This document shows positions 7,499-16,491 of a stretch of DNA of 51,483 nt, in pieces. Positions within the stretch are counted from its first letter, which is position 1. Every line of letters starts with the position of its first letter. The notes below the pieces were generated by a model, which saw only the letters and a list, made by a program, of their open reading frames with translations, was not told the DNA's origin and made no database searches. Source of the DNA: Nitrospinota bacterium (GTDB lineage: Bacteria > Nitrospinota > Nitrospinia > Nitrospinales > VA-1); assembly GCA_009873635.1 (NCBI GenBank), contig WAHY01000002.1, positions 1 through 51,483 on the forward strand, given 5' to 3'. A program made the position numbers and the translations under genes.

Positions 7499-8239
7499 CT
7501 ATTGCCTCCTATTGACAATATCGAGTTTTCCATCATGATCAGTATCTACTTCAACACGCTCAAGCGAGCCTGAGTCGTCAAAGTATTCAAAGCGATCAGT
7601 TTTGCCATCAAAATTTGTATCGTGCTCTACTTTTTTCAGTTGCTTAGATCTTTGGAAATATTGCCATTGGTCCGGTTTACCATCATGATTTGTGTCAAAA
7701 ATGACTGAGGCAAGATACTCATTTTTATCAAAAACCTCCCAACGATCGATTTTGCCATCATTTAGACTATCATATTCAACTTTTTCTATTTTGCCGTCGT
7801 CAGAAAAATATTGAAACACATCCATTTTACCGTCACGATTTTCATCTGTTTCTAGGCTGATAATGGTATTGTTTGGTCCATATATTTCACGCCAATCCAT
7901 CAAACCAGAGAACTTTGAATCCTTTTCAATGTATTCAAGGATAAAGTCTTTAGAATAGTTCTGAACTTGATCGAGAGTTCCATCCAGATTGCGATCCAGT
8001 TCAACACGAACAGGTTTTTTATAGCCATCAAAGATATCTATCTGGTCAATCCTGCCATCCTTGTTTTTATCGTATTCGATCTTAATTAATTGTCCATTTT
8101 CAGATTTATACTGCCATTGATCAAATCTTCCATCCTTATTGCTGTCGACCTGAAAAACCAAAGATTCGGCAACAGTAATCAGCATGAAATATATCATGCT
8201 GGTAAGAATTAACTTTTCTGTTAATTTAATCATGAACAT
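7499..8239 (-). CDS. Exported protein of nine 25-residue DxNxDGxxD repeats
   Basis: After a hydrophobic leader (about residues 10-26), nearly the whole 246-residue protein is a strict 25-residue repeat. Loops begin at D32, D57, D82, D107, D132, D157, D182, D207 and D232. Eight loops fit D-x-N/D/L-x-D-G-x-x-D, the pattern of calcium-binding EF-hand-like or thrombospondin-type-3 loops. The fourth (D107) has lost key residues. Between loops is a beta-like segment with an aromatic Q/E-Y/F pair and an I/V-E-Y/V ending. Function is unknown; a calcium-stabilised extracytoplasmic solenoid or adhesin-like rod is plausible. No good ribosome site is visible; Met3 is an alternative start. Confidence 0.8.
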   Translation of the reverse strand: MFMIKLTEKLILTSMIYFMLITVAESLVFQVDSNKDGRFDQWQYKSENGQLIKIEYDKNKDGRIDQIDIFDGYKKPVRVELDRNLDGTLDQVQNYSKDFILEYIEKDSKFSGLMDWREIYGPNNTIISLETDENRDGKMDVFQYFSDDGKIEKVEYDSLNDGKIDRWEVFDKNEYLASVIFDTNHDGKPDQWQYFQRSKQLKKVEHDTNFDGKTDRFEYFDDSGSLERVEVDTDHDGKLDIVNRRQ

Positions 8240-8416
8240 TTCTAAACCGGTATAAATAAAGCCGGAAGATTAAACATTAGTAAACCTGATAGTACATATC
8301 GTCTAAGATAAAACCTATCATAGAAAAATATAGAGCCTATTCGCTGTCAATGTGGATTCGCTCTGGATAGTTCAAAAAGTATAGATAAAAAATTCTATTC
8401 TTACATTTTAAAATAA

Positions 8417-8971
8417 TTAAAACTCTATACCCTTTTGAGCCGGGATTTTTTGATCTTTAAACGGATGTTTGATCATTTTCATTTCAGTAACGAGATCAGC
8501 TATCTCAATCAGTTTATCGGAGGCATTTCTTCCTGTGCATACAACATGAACCTTTTCAGGTTTATTATTTAGTAATTCTAGGAACTCGTCTTCTGGTAAG
8601 AAATTGTAATCAAGAACGTAATTAATTTCCTCAAAAATAACCATTTGATATTTATTACTCAATAACTTCTTTTTTGCCACTTCAAATGCTTTTCGTGCCG
8701 TAATCATATCCTTTTCAATATTATTTGTATCCCATGTAAAGCCATCACCCATTGCTTCAAACTCGATATATGGAGCCAGTTTTTCGAAAGATTTACGCTC
8801 ACCTGCTTTCCACTGACCCTTCATAAATTGCATGATGAAGACATTCATTTTATTTCCAGCAGCACGCACAGCAAGACCAAAAGATGCCGTAGATTTACCC
8901 TTGCCGTCTCCGGTATTAACTATAATTAAACCCTTTCGCTTTCTGGGATCTGCTCCTGAAGGTTTTCGCAT
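8417..8971 (-). CDS. cobO: Cob(I)alamin/corrinoid adenosyltransferase
   Basis: CobA/CobO/BtuR family enzyme that adds the 5'-deoxyadenosyl group of ATP to cob(I)alamin or cobinamide. The P-loop GDGKGKST at 21-28 follows N-T and is the family hallmark. Later come the FMKGQWKAGE segment and the VIFEEINYVLDY segment, which corresponds to the conserved D-E-x-N region. The 184 residues are typical. It lies downstream of btuB in the B12 block and would convert imported corrinoid to the adenosyl form. Confidence 0.94.
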   Translation of the reverse strand: MRKPSGADPRKRKGLIIVNTGDGKGKSTASFGLAVRAAGNKMNVFIMQFMKGQWKAGERKSFEKLAPYIEFEAMGDGFTWDTNNIEKDMITARKAFEVAKKKLLSNKYQMVIFEEINYVLDYNFLPEDEFLELLNNKPEKVHVVCTGRNASDKLIEIADLVTEMKMIKHPFKDQKIPAQKGIEF

Positions 8972-9065
8972 AAAATATTTAAGGGTGGATAATGATCAGT
9001 GAAATATTTATAAAAGGATATTCAAATTTTTTAAAAAATTAAAACTCTTGAATATTTATTATATC

Positions 9066-11096
9066 TTAATACCTGAGTTCAATTCCAAACATAAAGTTGC
9101 GGGTGAAATTGCTTGGATAAATAACATCATTTCTGAGTGTTGTTCCGTGAGCTCTCTCGAAAAGGTTTTCTACTTTTGCTGAAAGATCAATTTGACTTGC
9201 CCCCAATACTCTTTCTCCCAAAATTTTATATGTATAGATATAAGATATATCGGTTTTGATGAATGCTGGGGTTTTAAAGCTAGGGCTGGAAGAATTGCTT
9301 GGGTCTTCGGCATTGTTTAAGTCTTCGTCAGCTAATGCAGAACTTCTATATGATTGCGTTAATATAACTTTCGAGTGTTCATATGGCTTGAAATTGATAC
9401 CGACTGTTAAGTTGTGTCTAGATACTCCTGGAAGGTCATTTCCTGCGCAGTTATTTATACAATTTGCACTTGATGTTTCTCTGTCGATTATTGCCCGTAT
9501 GTAAGCGTAATTAATTGAGGCAGACAACGATTCAGTGAATGAATACTTGTTTTGTAGTTCAAAACCATACTTTGAACTTCTATCAATACTTACACTATTT
9601 CCAAAGAAACTCACATGCCTATTAAAAACCAACTCATCTCTTAACTTAGAACCAAATAATGTTAGCTTTGTTTTGCTTTTGGGTGTTAAATAATTAAGTC
9701 CCATATTTAAAGTGGATGTTATAACTGGTTCTAAAAATCCAGCAAAGTTTCCTTGGAAATCAAAAAAATTATCAAGGTTGTGAGTTTGGAAAGCATAATT
9801 AAAATTAGAAAAAATATTTAATCTATTACTTAATGATTTATTGATACCAATATCAAAAGCTGACAAATTATCTTGATTTTCTGTTAATGCTCCTTGGTTA
9901 AGAAATGTGTAGTCTATCCACTCTTTTCTAGCACCAAACGAAAAAGTCATTGAACTAAAACCATATTGCCCTTGAATATATATACCCACATTTTCTTTGG
10001 TTGTGGTTGTGGGGGTATCTGTGCCATTACAGTTATCGCATCTGCGGCTCCCATCAAAATACTGAGCTCCTGTAATAATTGTTAAAGGGCCATTTAAATA
10101 CTTGATACTACCATCATAAAAGTGATTATTATATTTTCTAGCATGACTAATGACACGAGTTTGATCTACAAATGAATAATTGAAATTTGTCTCAATATTT
10201 TCATTTATATTTAAAGTGCTACCTAACTCAATGACATCTGTGTTTTCGATTTGATGGGTGTAATTAGTTGGAGTTCCTGCTGCCCCCCTATTATTAGAAC
10301 CAGGGTTCTGTTGAAATGTTGATTTTGATAAAAAATTTGGATATCTATACTCTAAATATGTAGCTTTTTTTTCAATGTAAAGTTTGCTGAATTTTGTGGG
10401 TTTATATTGGAACCTTACTTTAGAATTCAGTAGCTCACCCTTGTCGCGATTTCCATCAGGACCCCTATCACTGAATCCATCTTGTTTGTAGGCATCTCCA
10501 AATGCAGAAAATTGAAATTTTTCAGATGCAAATCCACTGTTTATTGTTGTTGTCATCCGGCCATAGTTTCCCGCTGAAACTGCGATGCTTGTATCAGTAG
10601 AATCTCTTGTGTATATTTGAATTGTTCCACCTGTTGCTCCATCACCGTAAACTACGGAACCACTCCCCTTAGTAATTTCAATCCTATCGATGTTTTGAAT
10701 TGGTATGGAGCTTAAATTTTGCGGTACATCATCAATATTATTTATTCGACGGCCATTTACTGTGACTACAATAGACTGAAAACCTTGCGCGATACCAAAA
10801 CCTCTAAGGTCAAGTTTTTGGCTAAATGGATTCCCTGAGCTTGGCATAGAAACTACGGATGTATTCTGATTTAAAAAATCATAGATAGTTTTAGCACCGG
10901 ATTCTATTATTTCTTTTCGACGATATATTTCTGAAGCATAGGTGGCCTCTGTATCCTTCATTTTAATTTTACTTGCATTGATAACAATTGGATCAATGAT
11001 TATTGGATCACTTTTTTTTTCTGAGTTTTGAGTTTGAGCAGTTGAGGTAGTTGCTAAGAAGAGTATAAATAGAATAATGGAAATACGTTGTTTCAT
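9066..11096 (-). CDS. btuB: TonB-dependent outer-membrane cobalamin receptor
   Basis: Energised transport of corrinoids across the outer membrane. A signal peptide (KQRISIILFILFLATTSTAQ) is followed by a TonB-box-like segment (DPIVINASKI), a plug domain with LDLRGFG, VTVNGRRIN and GSGSVVYGDGATGGTI, and a barrel ending in an aromatic C-terminal strand (FGIELRY). An in-frame ATG at 11156 exists but lies inside the cobalamin riboswitch. ATG 11096, with GAGGGAG just upstream, is the credible start (676 residues). Riboswitch control and neighbours support B12 as the substrate. Confidence 0.9.
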   Translation of the reverse strand: MKQRISIILFILFLATTSTAQTQNSEKKSDPIIIDPIVINASKIKMKDTEATYASEIYRRKEIIESGAKTIYDFLNQNTSVVSMPSSGNPFSQKLDLRGFGIAQGFQSIVVTVNGRRINNIDDVPQNLSSIPIQNIDRIEITKGSGSVVYGDGATGGTIQIYTRDSTDTSIAVSAGNYGRMTTTINSGFASEKFQFSAFGDAYKQDGFSDRGPDGNRDKGELLNSKVRFQYKPTKFSKLYIEKKATYLEYRYPNFLSKSTFQQNPGSNNRGAAGTPTNYTHQIENTDVIELGSTLNINENIETNFNYSFVDQTRVISHARKYNNHFYDGSIKYLNGPLTIITGAQYFDGSRRCDNCNGTDTPTTTTKENVGIYIQGQYGFSSMTFSFGARKEWIDYTFLNQGALTENQDNLSAFDIGINKSLSNRLNIFSNFNYAFQTHNLDNFFDFQGNFAGFLEPVITSTLNMGLNYLTPKSKTKLTLFGSKLRDELVFNRHVSFFGNSVSIDRSSKYGFELQNKYSFTESLSASINYAYIRAIIDRETSSANCINNCAGNDLPGVSRHNLTVGINFKPYEHSKVILTQSYRSSALADEDLNNAEDPSNSSSPSFKTPAFIKTDISYIYTYKILGERVLGASQIDLSAKVENLFERAHGTTLRNDVIYPSNFTRNFMFGIELRY

Positions 11097-11120
11097 AAAT
11101 TTCTCCCTCGAGAATAAGTT

Positions 11121-11257
11121 TCCGGTAGGTCTCCTGACTTTTGGCTGCCTACTCATCGCGCCTTCCCATCAATGATTGACAGTGGCTGATTGCGATTTTC
11201 GTTCCTTTACAGTTGCGGGGCAGTGCTGGAATTTCACCAAGCTTCCCTTAACCGGAC
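11121..11257 (-). ncRNA. Cobalamin riboswitch upstream of btuB
   Basis: Reading the minus strand, the region contains a GGTGAAATTCC element, the GCCCCGCAACTGTAAAGG core, the AGCCACTG element, GATGGGAAGGCGCG, and the B12 box AGTCAGGAGACCTACC near the 3' end. These are the conserved blocks of adenosylcobalamin riboswitches in order. It lies between cobQ and btuB, so btuB and genes beyond have their own B12-repressed control. Confidence 0.95.
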
Positions 11258-11276
11258 TTTTTTAATATTATAGTTA

Positions 11277-12779
11277 CTAATGTAGCCTTCTTTCGATGAT
11301 CTCCATATTGATGGAAGTTTTTACCAGATCCGCGAGCCTGTTGAGTTCGCGTTTTCTAAACTCTGAATAATCGAATAGTTTTTGTGGTTCTGGTAACCCT
11401 TTTTCATTCCTTATATAACGTAAAATATTGTTTCGAAACAAATCATTATCCAGAAATCCGTGAAGATAAGTACCAAAAACAGTACCATTCTGATTGGTGA
11501 TTCCAAAATTCATCGCGTTTTCTCCATTCAATTCGGAAAATAGGGCTTGGTAGATGGAGCCGAATGTGGTGCGGCCCATATGAATTTCATAACCTTCGCA
11601 ATGAAGTCTCTCTGGAAATACATTGCTTATGACAGTTTCAAGTTGTACTTGTCGGGTTAATTTCTCTGGAACAAGTGTGGTCTCAAAATCAAAGAGTCCC
11701 AGTCCGTTTATTTCTTTTTCACGGCTTTCCAGATTATCAGGATCTTTAATTTTCCTGCCGAGCATTTGAAATCCACCACAAATTCCAAGGATCATGGAAC
11801 CTGATTTATGATGTTTGATAATCTCTTTGGTCATCCCCTGTTGATTTAGATAATTCATATCACCCACAGTATTTTTACTGCCTGGCAGAATGATCAAATC
11901 GTGAGCTCTTAATTGCGATGGATGCTGGATATATTGCAAAGATATATTTGGATCAAGAGCCAGTGGTGATAAGTCTGTAAAATTTGCAATTCTAGGTATT
12001 TCAATCACTGCTATATTCAAAGGATTCTGCACCTTGTTTTCTGCAAAGTAAGATCGCTGTGGAATGGAGTCTTCTTCATCGACAACCAAATCATGGAAGT
12101 AGGGGATGACACCTAAAACCGGTTTGCCAACCATTTTTTCAAACTGTTCTATTCCCGGTTTCAACATTTCGATATCACCGCGGAACTTATTGATAATGAA
12201 TCCAAGCACTCTGTTCTGTTCATCTTCGGAAAAAAGATCATAGGTACCCTTTAACCATGCAAACACACCTCCCTTGTCGATATCCCCGACGATGAGTACT
12301 GGGGATTCGGCCTTTTCAGCGATGAACATGTTCACAAGGTCCCATTGTTTCAGGTTGATTTCGGCAGGGCTCCCGGCTCCCTCAATAATGACCAGTTCAT
12401 AGTTTTTTTTAATTTCATCAAGGGCTTGAGTGACCACTTTTTTATGCTGAAGATGTCTGGAATAAAAGTCTTTCGCATTTTTTGAACCTACAGGTTTTCC
12501 CATCACGATTACCTGGGAATTGTTGTCTTCTGAAGGTTTTAAGAGAATAGGGTTCATCAACACGTCTGGTTTCAATCCGCTTGCTTCTGCCTGGTAAGCT
12601 TGAGCTCGCCCGATTTCGCCGCCGTTTTCCGTTACAAAAGAATTCAATGCCATATTCTGAGCTTTGAAAGGGGCCACCTTGTATCCGGCCTGATAAAAAT
12701 ACCTACAGAATGCCGCAGTGAGGACACTTTTTCCTACACCGGATCCTGTTCCCTGAATCATTAAAGTTTTAGCTGTCAT
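11277..12779 (-). CDS. cobQ: Cobyric acid synthase CobQ
   Basis: Glutamine-dependent amidase that adds four amides to the corrin ring side chains of adenosylcobyrinic acid a,c-diamide. The P-loop-like GTGSGVGKS is at 10-18, KAQNMALNSFVT at 39-50, and the glutamine amidotransferase nucleophile C334 in GICGGFQMLG with the paired His in TYLHGFLDN near the C-terminus. Length 500 is normal. It begins four bases after btuC ends, so it is in the btuFDC operon. No upstream ring-synthesis genes are in the window. Confidence 0.95.
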   Translation of the reverse strand: MTAKTLMIQGTGSGVGKSVLTAAFCRYFYQAGYKVAPFKAQNMALNSFVTENGGEIGRAQAYQAEASGLKPDVLMNPILLKPSEDNNSQVIVMGKPVGSKNAKDFYSRHLQHKKVVTQALDEIKKNYELVIIEGAGSPAEINLKQWDLVNMFIAEKAESPVLIVGDIDKGGVFAWLKGTYDLFSEDEQNRVLGFIINKFRGDIEMLKPGIEQFEKMVGKPVLGVIPYFHDLVVDEEDSIPQRSYFAENKVQNPLNIAVIEIPRIANFTDLSPLALDPNISLQYIQHPSQLRAHDLIILPGSKNTVGDMNYLNQQGMTKEIIKHHKSGSMILGICGGFQMLGRKIKDPDNLESREKEINGLGLFDFETTLVPEKLTRQVQLETVISNVFPERLHCEGYEIHMGRTTFGSIYQALFSELNGENAMNFGITNQNGTVFGTYLHGFLDNDLFRNNILRYIRNEKGLPEPQKLFDYSEFRKRELNRLADLVKTSINMEIIERRLH

Positions 12780-12783
12780 ATTC

Positions 12784-13800
12784 TTAAACGGGTCTTTTTC
12801 TTTTCAGGAGCCATACAAAGAATGGTCCACCAAGCATTGCTGTAATAATTCCTACTGGAATTTCTGTTGGAGCAATAATAGTGCGAGCCACTGTGTCGCA
12901 GATGATTAGAAAGCTGGCACCGAATAACATTGAAACCGGTATAAGTATTCTCAAATCAGAGCCTACAATCAACCTGGCGATATGTGGAACAATCAGTCCT
13001 ACAAATCCAATGGGGCCCGTGATGGCCACGACAGTGCCAGTGATTAATGATGCGGTGATAAAACCTGCTCTTTGAATGAGTGATACATCGACACCTCTGC
13101 TGATTGCAGAGTGAACTCCGGTACTAATAAGATTCAGGTCGCGACTCACATATACGAGTATTCCAATTCCAAGGAATACCATGGGAAATATCGAAAGGAC
13201 TGTTTGATAACCTATGATATCCAATCCTCCCATCAGCCATCTAATTATCCTGAACGACTGGCTGAAGTCTGATATATAGTGGATGAACATAACCATTGCC
13301 GCGAAAAAGAAATTAGCAGTAACCCCTGCCAGTAATAGAGTGCTCGTGGGGAAATCACCATGCCTTGTTCTGACAAGACTGAAAACAAGGAAAATAGCAC
13401 CAAGTGCTCCCAGAAAAGCAAAAAGTGAGACCATGGGAAACCCAAGTATTGAAATATTAAAATTCAGAACGATTGCCAATACAGCTCCCAGTGCGGCACC
13501 ACTGGAAACACCTAATGTAAAAGGCGCGGCCAGGTCGTTTCTCAAAAGTGCCTGAAAAACAGCACCGGCAACAGAAAGAGCTGCACCAGTTACTGCCCCT
13601 AGAAGAATCCTTGGTAAACGAACCTGAAAAAGTATATTGGCGTCCAGATTATTGTTTGCATAAATTCCACCTGATAGCGCGTTAGCAAGATTAATCTTAG
13701 TCGATCCAATCAGAGGAGTTGCACAAAGAGTGGCCATAAACAGGAGCATAAATATGGCAAGTGTTAACTTATAAGATTGTGGTCCTAATTTTGTGTGCAT
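12784..13800 (-). CDS. btuC: Vitamin B12 ABC transporter permease
   Basis: FecCD/BtuC family inner-membrane permease with about ten hydrophobic segments over 338 residues. Family signatures include RLPRILLGAVTGAALSVAGA near 62-81 and GFVGLIVPHIARL. It would form the channel with BtuD and receive corrinoid from BtuF. It starts five bases after btuD ends and is followed closely by cobQ. Iron-siderophore permeases have the same fold; the B12 role is inferred from the riboswitch and neighbours. Confidence 0.92.
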   Translation of the reverse strand: MHTKLGPQSYKLTLAIFMLLFMATLCATPLIGSTKINLANALSGGIYANNNLDANILFQVRLPRILLGAVTGAALSVAGAVFQALLRNDLAAPFTLGVSSGAALGAVLAIVLNFNISILGFPMVSLFAFLGALGAIFLVFSLVRTRHGDFPTSTLLLAGVTANFFFAAMVMFIHYISDFSQSFRIIRWLMGGLDIIGYQTVLSIFPMVFLGIGILVYVSRDLNLISTGVHSAISRGVDVSLIQRAGFITASLITGTVVAITGPIGFVGLIVPHIARLIVGSDLRILIPVSMLFGASFLIICDTVARTIIAPTEIPVGIITAMLGGPFFVWLLKRKRPV

Positions 13801-13805
13801 GTTTA

Positions 13806-14585
13806 CTATTTGCTGGAAATTGGGTGTACCAGTATTTCTCCATCTAGAAGATGCAAATTGACATTTATGTCATAAACACTTTCTAATACTTCTTTCTTCA
13901 GAACTTCTTCAGGGGTTCCGTCGCGAACAATGGATCCTTCATTTAAAAGAATGAGTCGCCGACAGTACCTGGAAGCCAGGTTGAGATCATGCATGGCCAG
14001 GATCAATGTAATATTCTTATCTTCGTTCAAGTGTTTCAGGATATTTAAAATCTGAACCTGATATTTGAGATCCAATGCAGATGTTGGTTCATCCAACAAC
14101 ATGATTTCAGGTTCCTGTGCGATTGCACTGGCAAGAATGACTCTTTGTTTTTCTCCGCCACTGATTTCGTTGAAATAGCGATCAGAAAACTTTGAAGTAT
14201 TGGTGGTCTCCATAGCCTGACGTGCTATTTGATAATCTTCTTCCCCTTCAAATGAAAGGGGAGAAAGGTAAGGATGTCTGCCCATTAAAACTATTTCCTG
14301 TGTCGTGAAAGGAAAAACCATGGGATGCTCCTGAGGGACCCAGCTTATGATGCGAGCTAATTCTTTCTTATTGATGTGATTGATTGACCGTTGGTTTAGT
14401 TGAATAGAGCTTTCGGTGCATGGCAGTAAGCCTCCCGCCAGTTTTAGTAAAGTAGATTTGCCCGAACCATTGGGCCCTATCAAACCGATAAAATCTCCTT
14501 GCTCAATACTAAATGAAATACTTTTTAAAACGTGCTCCGAATCGTAGGCAAACTCCAGGTTTTTCACTTCCATTTGAGTTTTCAT
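13806..14585 (-). CDS. btuD: Vitamin B12 ABC transporter ATPase
   Basis: Cytoplasmic ATPase subunit of the BtuFCD importer. Walker A GPNGSGKST is at 37-45, the signature SGGEKQRV at 142-149, Walker B IMLLDEPTSALD at 161-172 and the switch His in the MHDLNLA segment. Length 259 fits the FepC/BtuD family. Its start overlaps the end of btuF by four bases, indicating coupled translation. Confidence 0.93.
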   Translation of the reverse strand: MKTQMEVKNLEFAYDSEHVLKSISFSIEQGDFIGLIGPNGSGKSTLLKLAGGLLPCTESSIQLNQRSINHINKKELARIISWVPQEHPMVFPFTTQEIVLMGRHPYLSPLSFEGEEDYQIARQAMETTNTSKFSDRYFNEISGGEKQRVILASAIAQEPEIMLLDEPTSALDLKYQVQILNILKHLNEDKNITLILAMHDLNLASRYCRRLILLNEGSIVRDGTPEEVLKKEVLESVYDINVNLHLLDGEILVHPISSK

Positions 14586-15520
14586 GGCAAACCCTCTTTA
14601 AGGAAAATATCAGGGTGTATCGCTCTTGAAAACTGTTCAATAATATTTAGTAAACGTGGACCAGGGATGAGAATATAATCTGCGCCGATATAATGGATCT
14701 GTCCCTTTTGAACAGCTCTTATAGAAGGAAAACGTTCCCACCCTTTTATTCTTTCCTTAATTTGAGGCGGTGTAAGCCGGGATTTTGGTCCAGCTTCGAT
14801 AATAACCTCTGGCGACTTTTCTATAATATATTCCTTCGTAATCCTCGGATATTTAGCCATTGTTGTAGGGAGTATATTTTTACCGCCAGAAATCTCTAGA
14901 AGCTCATGCAGAAAAGTACCGTGGCCTGTTGCATATAGATCGCGGCCTGGATCACTGCTATCTCCCAACAAAAGTAGAGCCTCTTTTGGAGCAACACCAT
15001 TTAATTTTTCTTTATAAGAGCTTATTCCTTCTGTTAGTTTTTTTATTAATTGCTCAGCGTTTTTTTCAACTCCCAAGGTTTTTCCCAAAATCTTTATTGA
15101 GTTTAAAATGTCGGTCAACGTGTCCATATTAATTCCGAAGGAGGGTATATCTAAACTTTTTGTGTTTCTGGCAAGTTTAGCACTATGAGACAGATGCAGA
15201 ACTAGGTCAGGTTGGAGGGACACTAATACTTCTATATTTGGATTAATTGCTCCTCCAATACTTGGGAGCTTGCAGGCTTCTTGAGGATATTTGCAGAAAT
15301 CGGTAACAGCAATAACGCTGTCCTTTAGACCCAGCTCGAACAGAGTCTCGGTTATAGAAGGGGAGGCGGATACGATCCTGTTGGTAGGTTTATAAATTGA
15401 ATTACTTGCCCAAATTACAGGGGATATTGAAAGAAAGAAAAACAGAAAAACAAAAAGAAAGACGACTAGGTAGGAATCTTTGAATTGACCTTTAGGTCTA
15501 AAAGAAGTGAAAAATTTCAC
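14582..15520 (-). CDS. btuF: Periplasmic vitamin B12-binding protein
   Basis: Substrate-binding protein of the B12 ABC importer. A long hydrophobic leader (about 18-38) is followed by the family start RIVSASPSITETLFELGL, a middle domain, and the ending that resembles HPDIF. The 312 residues fit a helical-backbone-linked two-lobe binding protein. It is the first gene after the 15603-15757 riboswitch and overlaps btuD by four bases. The leader lacks a clear lipobox. Confidence 0.9.
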   Translation of the reverse strand: MKFFTSFRPKGQFKDSYLVVFLFVFLFFFLSISPVIWASNSIYKPTNRIVSASPSITETLFELGLKDSVIAVTDFCKYPQEACKLPSIGGAINPNIEVLVSLQPDLVLHLSHSAKLARNTKSLDIPSFGINMDTLTDILNSIKILGKTLGVEKNAEQLIKKLTEGISSYKEKLNGVAPKEALLLLGDSSDPGRDLYATGHGTFLHELLEISGGKNILPTTMAKYPRITKEYIIEKSPEVIIEAGPKSRLTPPQIKERIKGWERFPSIRAVQKGQIHYIGADYILIPGPRLLNIIEQFSRAIHPDIFLKEGLP

Positions 15521-15602
15521 CGGAATTTCCTCGTTCCAGCGAAAAGAGGTGATAAAGCGCGTAGTCTAGCTTAACTCACCTCAGGCCGCGAAGGTTTAGT
15601 TA

Positions 15603-15757
15603 ACAGGATCAGAGTCAGGTGTTCTGGCTTCCGGATTATTCGAATTCCCGCGCCTTCCCATTTGAAATCAAACAGTGGCAAATTGCGAGGTTCGTCCCCG
15701 GTTACAGCGGCGGGACCGCGACGGATTTACACCGTCTTCTCTGCGATCGACCCTAAT
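15603..15757 (-). ncRNA. Cobalamin riboswitch upstream of btuF
   Basis: On the minus strand the conserved blocks appear in order: GACGGTGTAAATCCGTC, GGTCCCGCCGCTGTAACCGG, TTGCCACTG, AATGGGAAGGCGCGG, and the terminal AGCCAGAACACCTGACTCTG. These define an adenosylcobalamin riboswitch. It controls the btuF-btuD-btuC-cobQ unit. It fills most of the 314-base gap 15521-15834. Confidence 0.95.
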
Positions 15758-15834
15758 GAATTTTTAAGAAGAATAGCAAAATACTTGTGAAAGTCAACTG
15801 ACATTGAGCCAGCATTATTAACTCAATACGTTCT

Positions 15835-16491
15835 TCAAATATTGAAAAAGTCACATAGGTCCTGAAGGTTTTCAGAGTTTAGCTCGTGGGGTTGGGCTGT
15901 TTCCTTGGACTTTACAATATGCCCATGATTTTTCATTTCATCCAGCGCATGATCAGCCAGAAAAGAGGGAACCACTTCATCGTTGCTGCCAAAAATCCCA
16001 AGAATTTGAGGCGGATCTTTTTTCTTGATGACAGGATCCTGAAACTCAGGGAGAAATCCACAAATTGAAGCAACCTTGAATAAAGAGTGCTTGCCAAGCA
16101 GAGAATAAGTCAGGGACGCCGCTCCCCCCTGAGAGAATCCCCATAAACAGGTTCTCAGTTTTTCACCCGTATTAACATTCTTAAAATGTTCGTGGGCAGA
16201 ATCAATAACCTGTGATGCATAAGTTATGAAATCCTTCACCGTTTCACCTTGTCGTGGGCCGTCTTCCCACCAGCTCCACACACCATCCCCTGCATCGATA
16301 TGCCCTTCAGGAAAAACCAGCAAAGTATTTGAAAGCTTTAAACGGTTACCCTGTACAAGCATGTTTTCAGGGGTAGAACTTGCTCCGTGAAAACCGATTA
16401 ACAGATTAATGGGTTTGTCTGGGTCAATTTCTGCTTCACCAAGTATGACTTTTTTATTGTTCCATTCTGTGGTTGTATACTTTGTTGTCAT
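15835..16491 (-). CDS. Alpha/beta-hydrolase, phospholipase/carboxylesterase family
   Basis: Cytoplasmic serine esterase of the AB_hydrolase_2/YpfH-like type. The oxyanion region LIGFHGASS is at 31-39. The nucleophile S120 lies in WGFSQGGAA, the acid D171 in GSNDEVVP and the His H202 in QPHELN. The 218 residues match the family. It overlaps the next gene upstream by four bases (16488-16491), so the two are co-translated. The substrate cannot be read from sequence. Confidence 0.85.
   Translation of the reverse strand: MTTKYTTTEWNNKKVILGEAEIDPDKPINLLIGFHGASSTPENMLVQGNRLKLSNTLLVFPEGHIDAGDGVWSWWEDGPRQGETVKDFITYASQVIDSAHEHFKNVNTGEKLRTCLWGFSQGGAASLTYSLLGKHSLFKVASICGFLPEFQDPVIKKKDPPQILGIFGSNDEVVPSFLADHALDEMKNHGHIVKSKETAQPHELNSENLQDLCDFFNI

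Noticed and set aside
11097-11156. Upstream ATG giving a 20-residue N-terminal extension of BtuB
   Set aside because: The extension lies inside the cobalamin riboswitch B12 box; the 11096 start has a ribosome site and begins a proper signal peptide.
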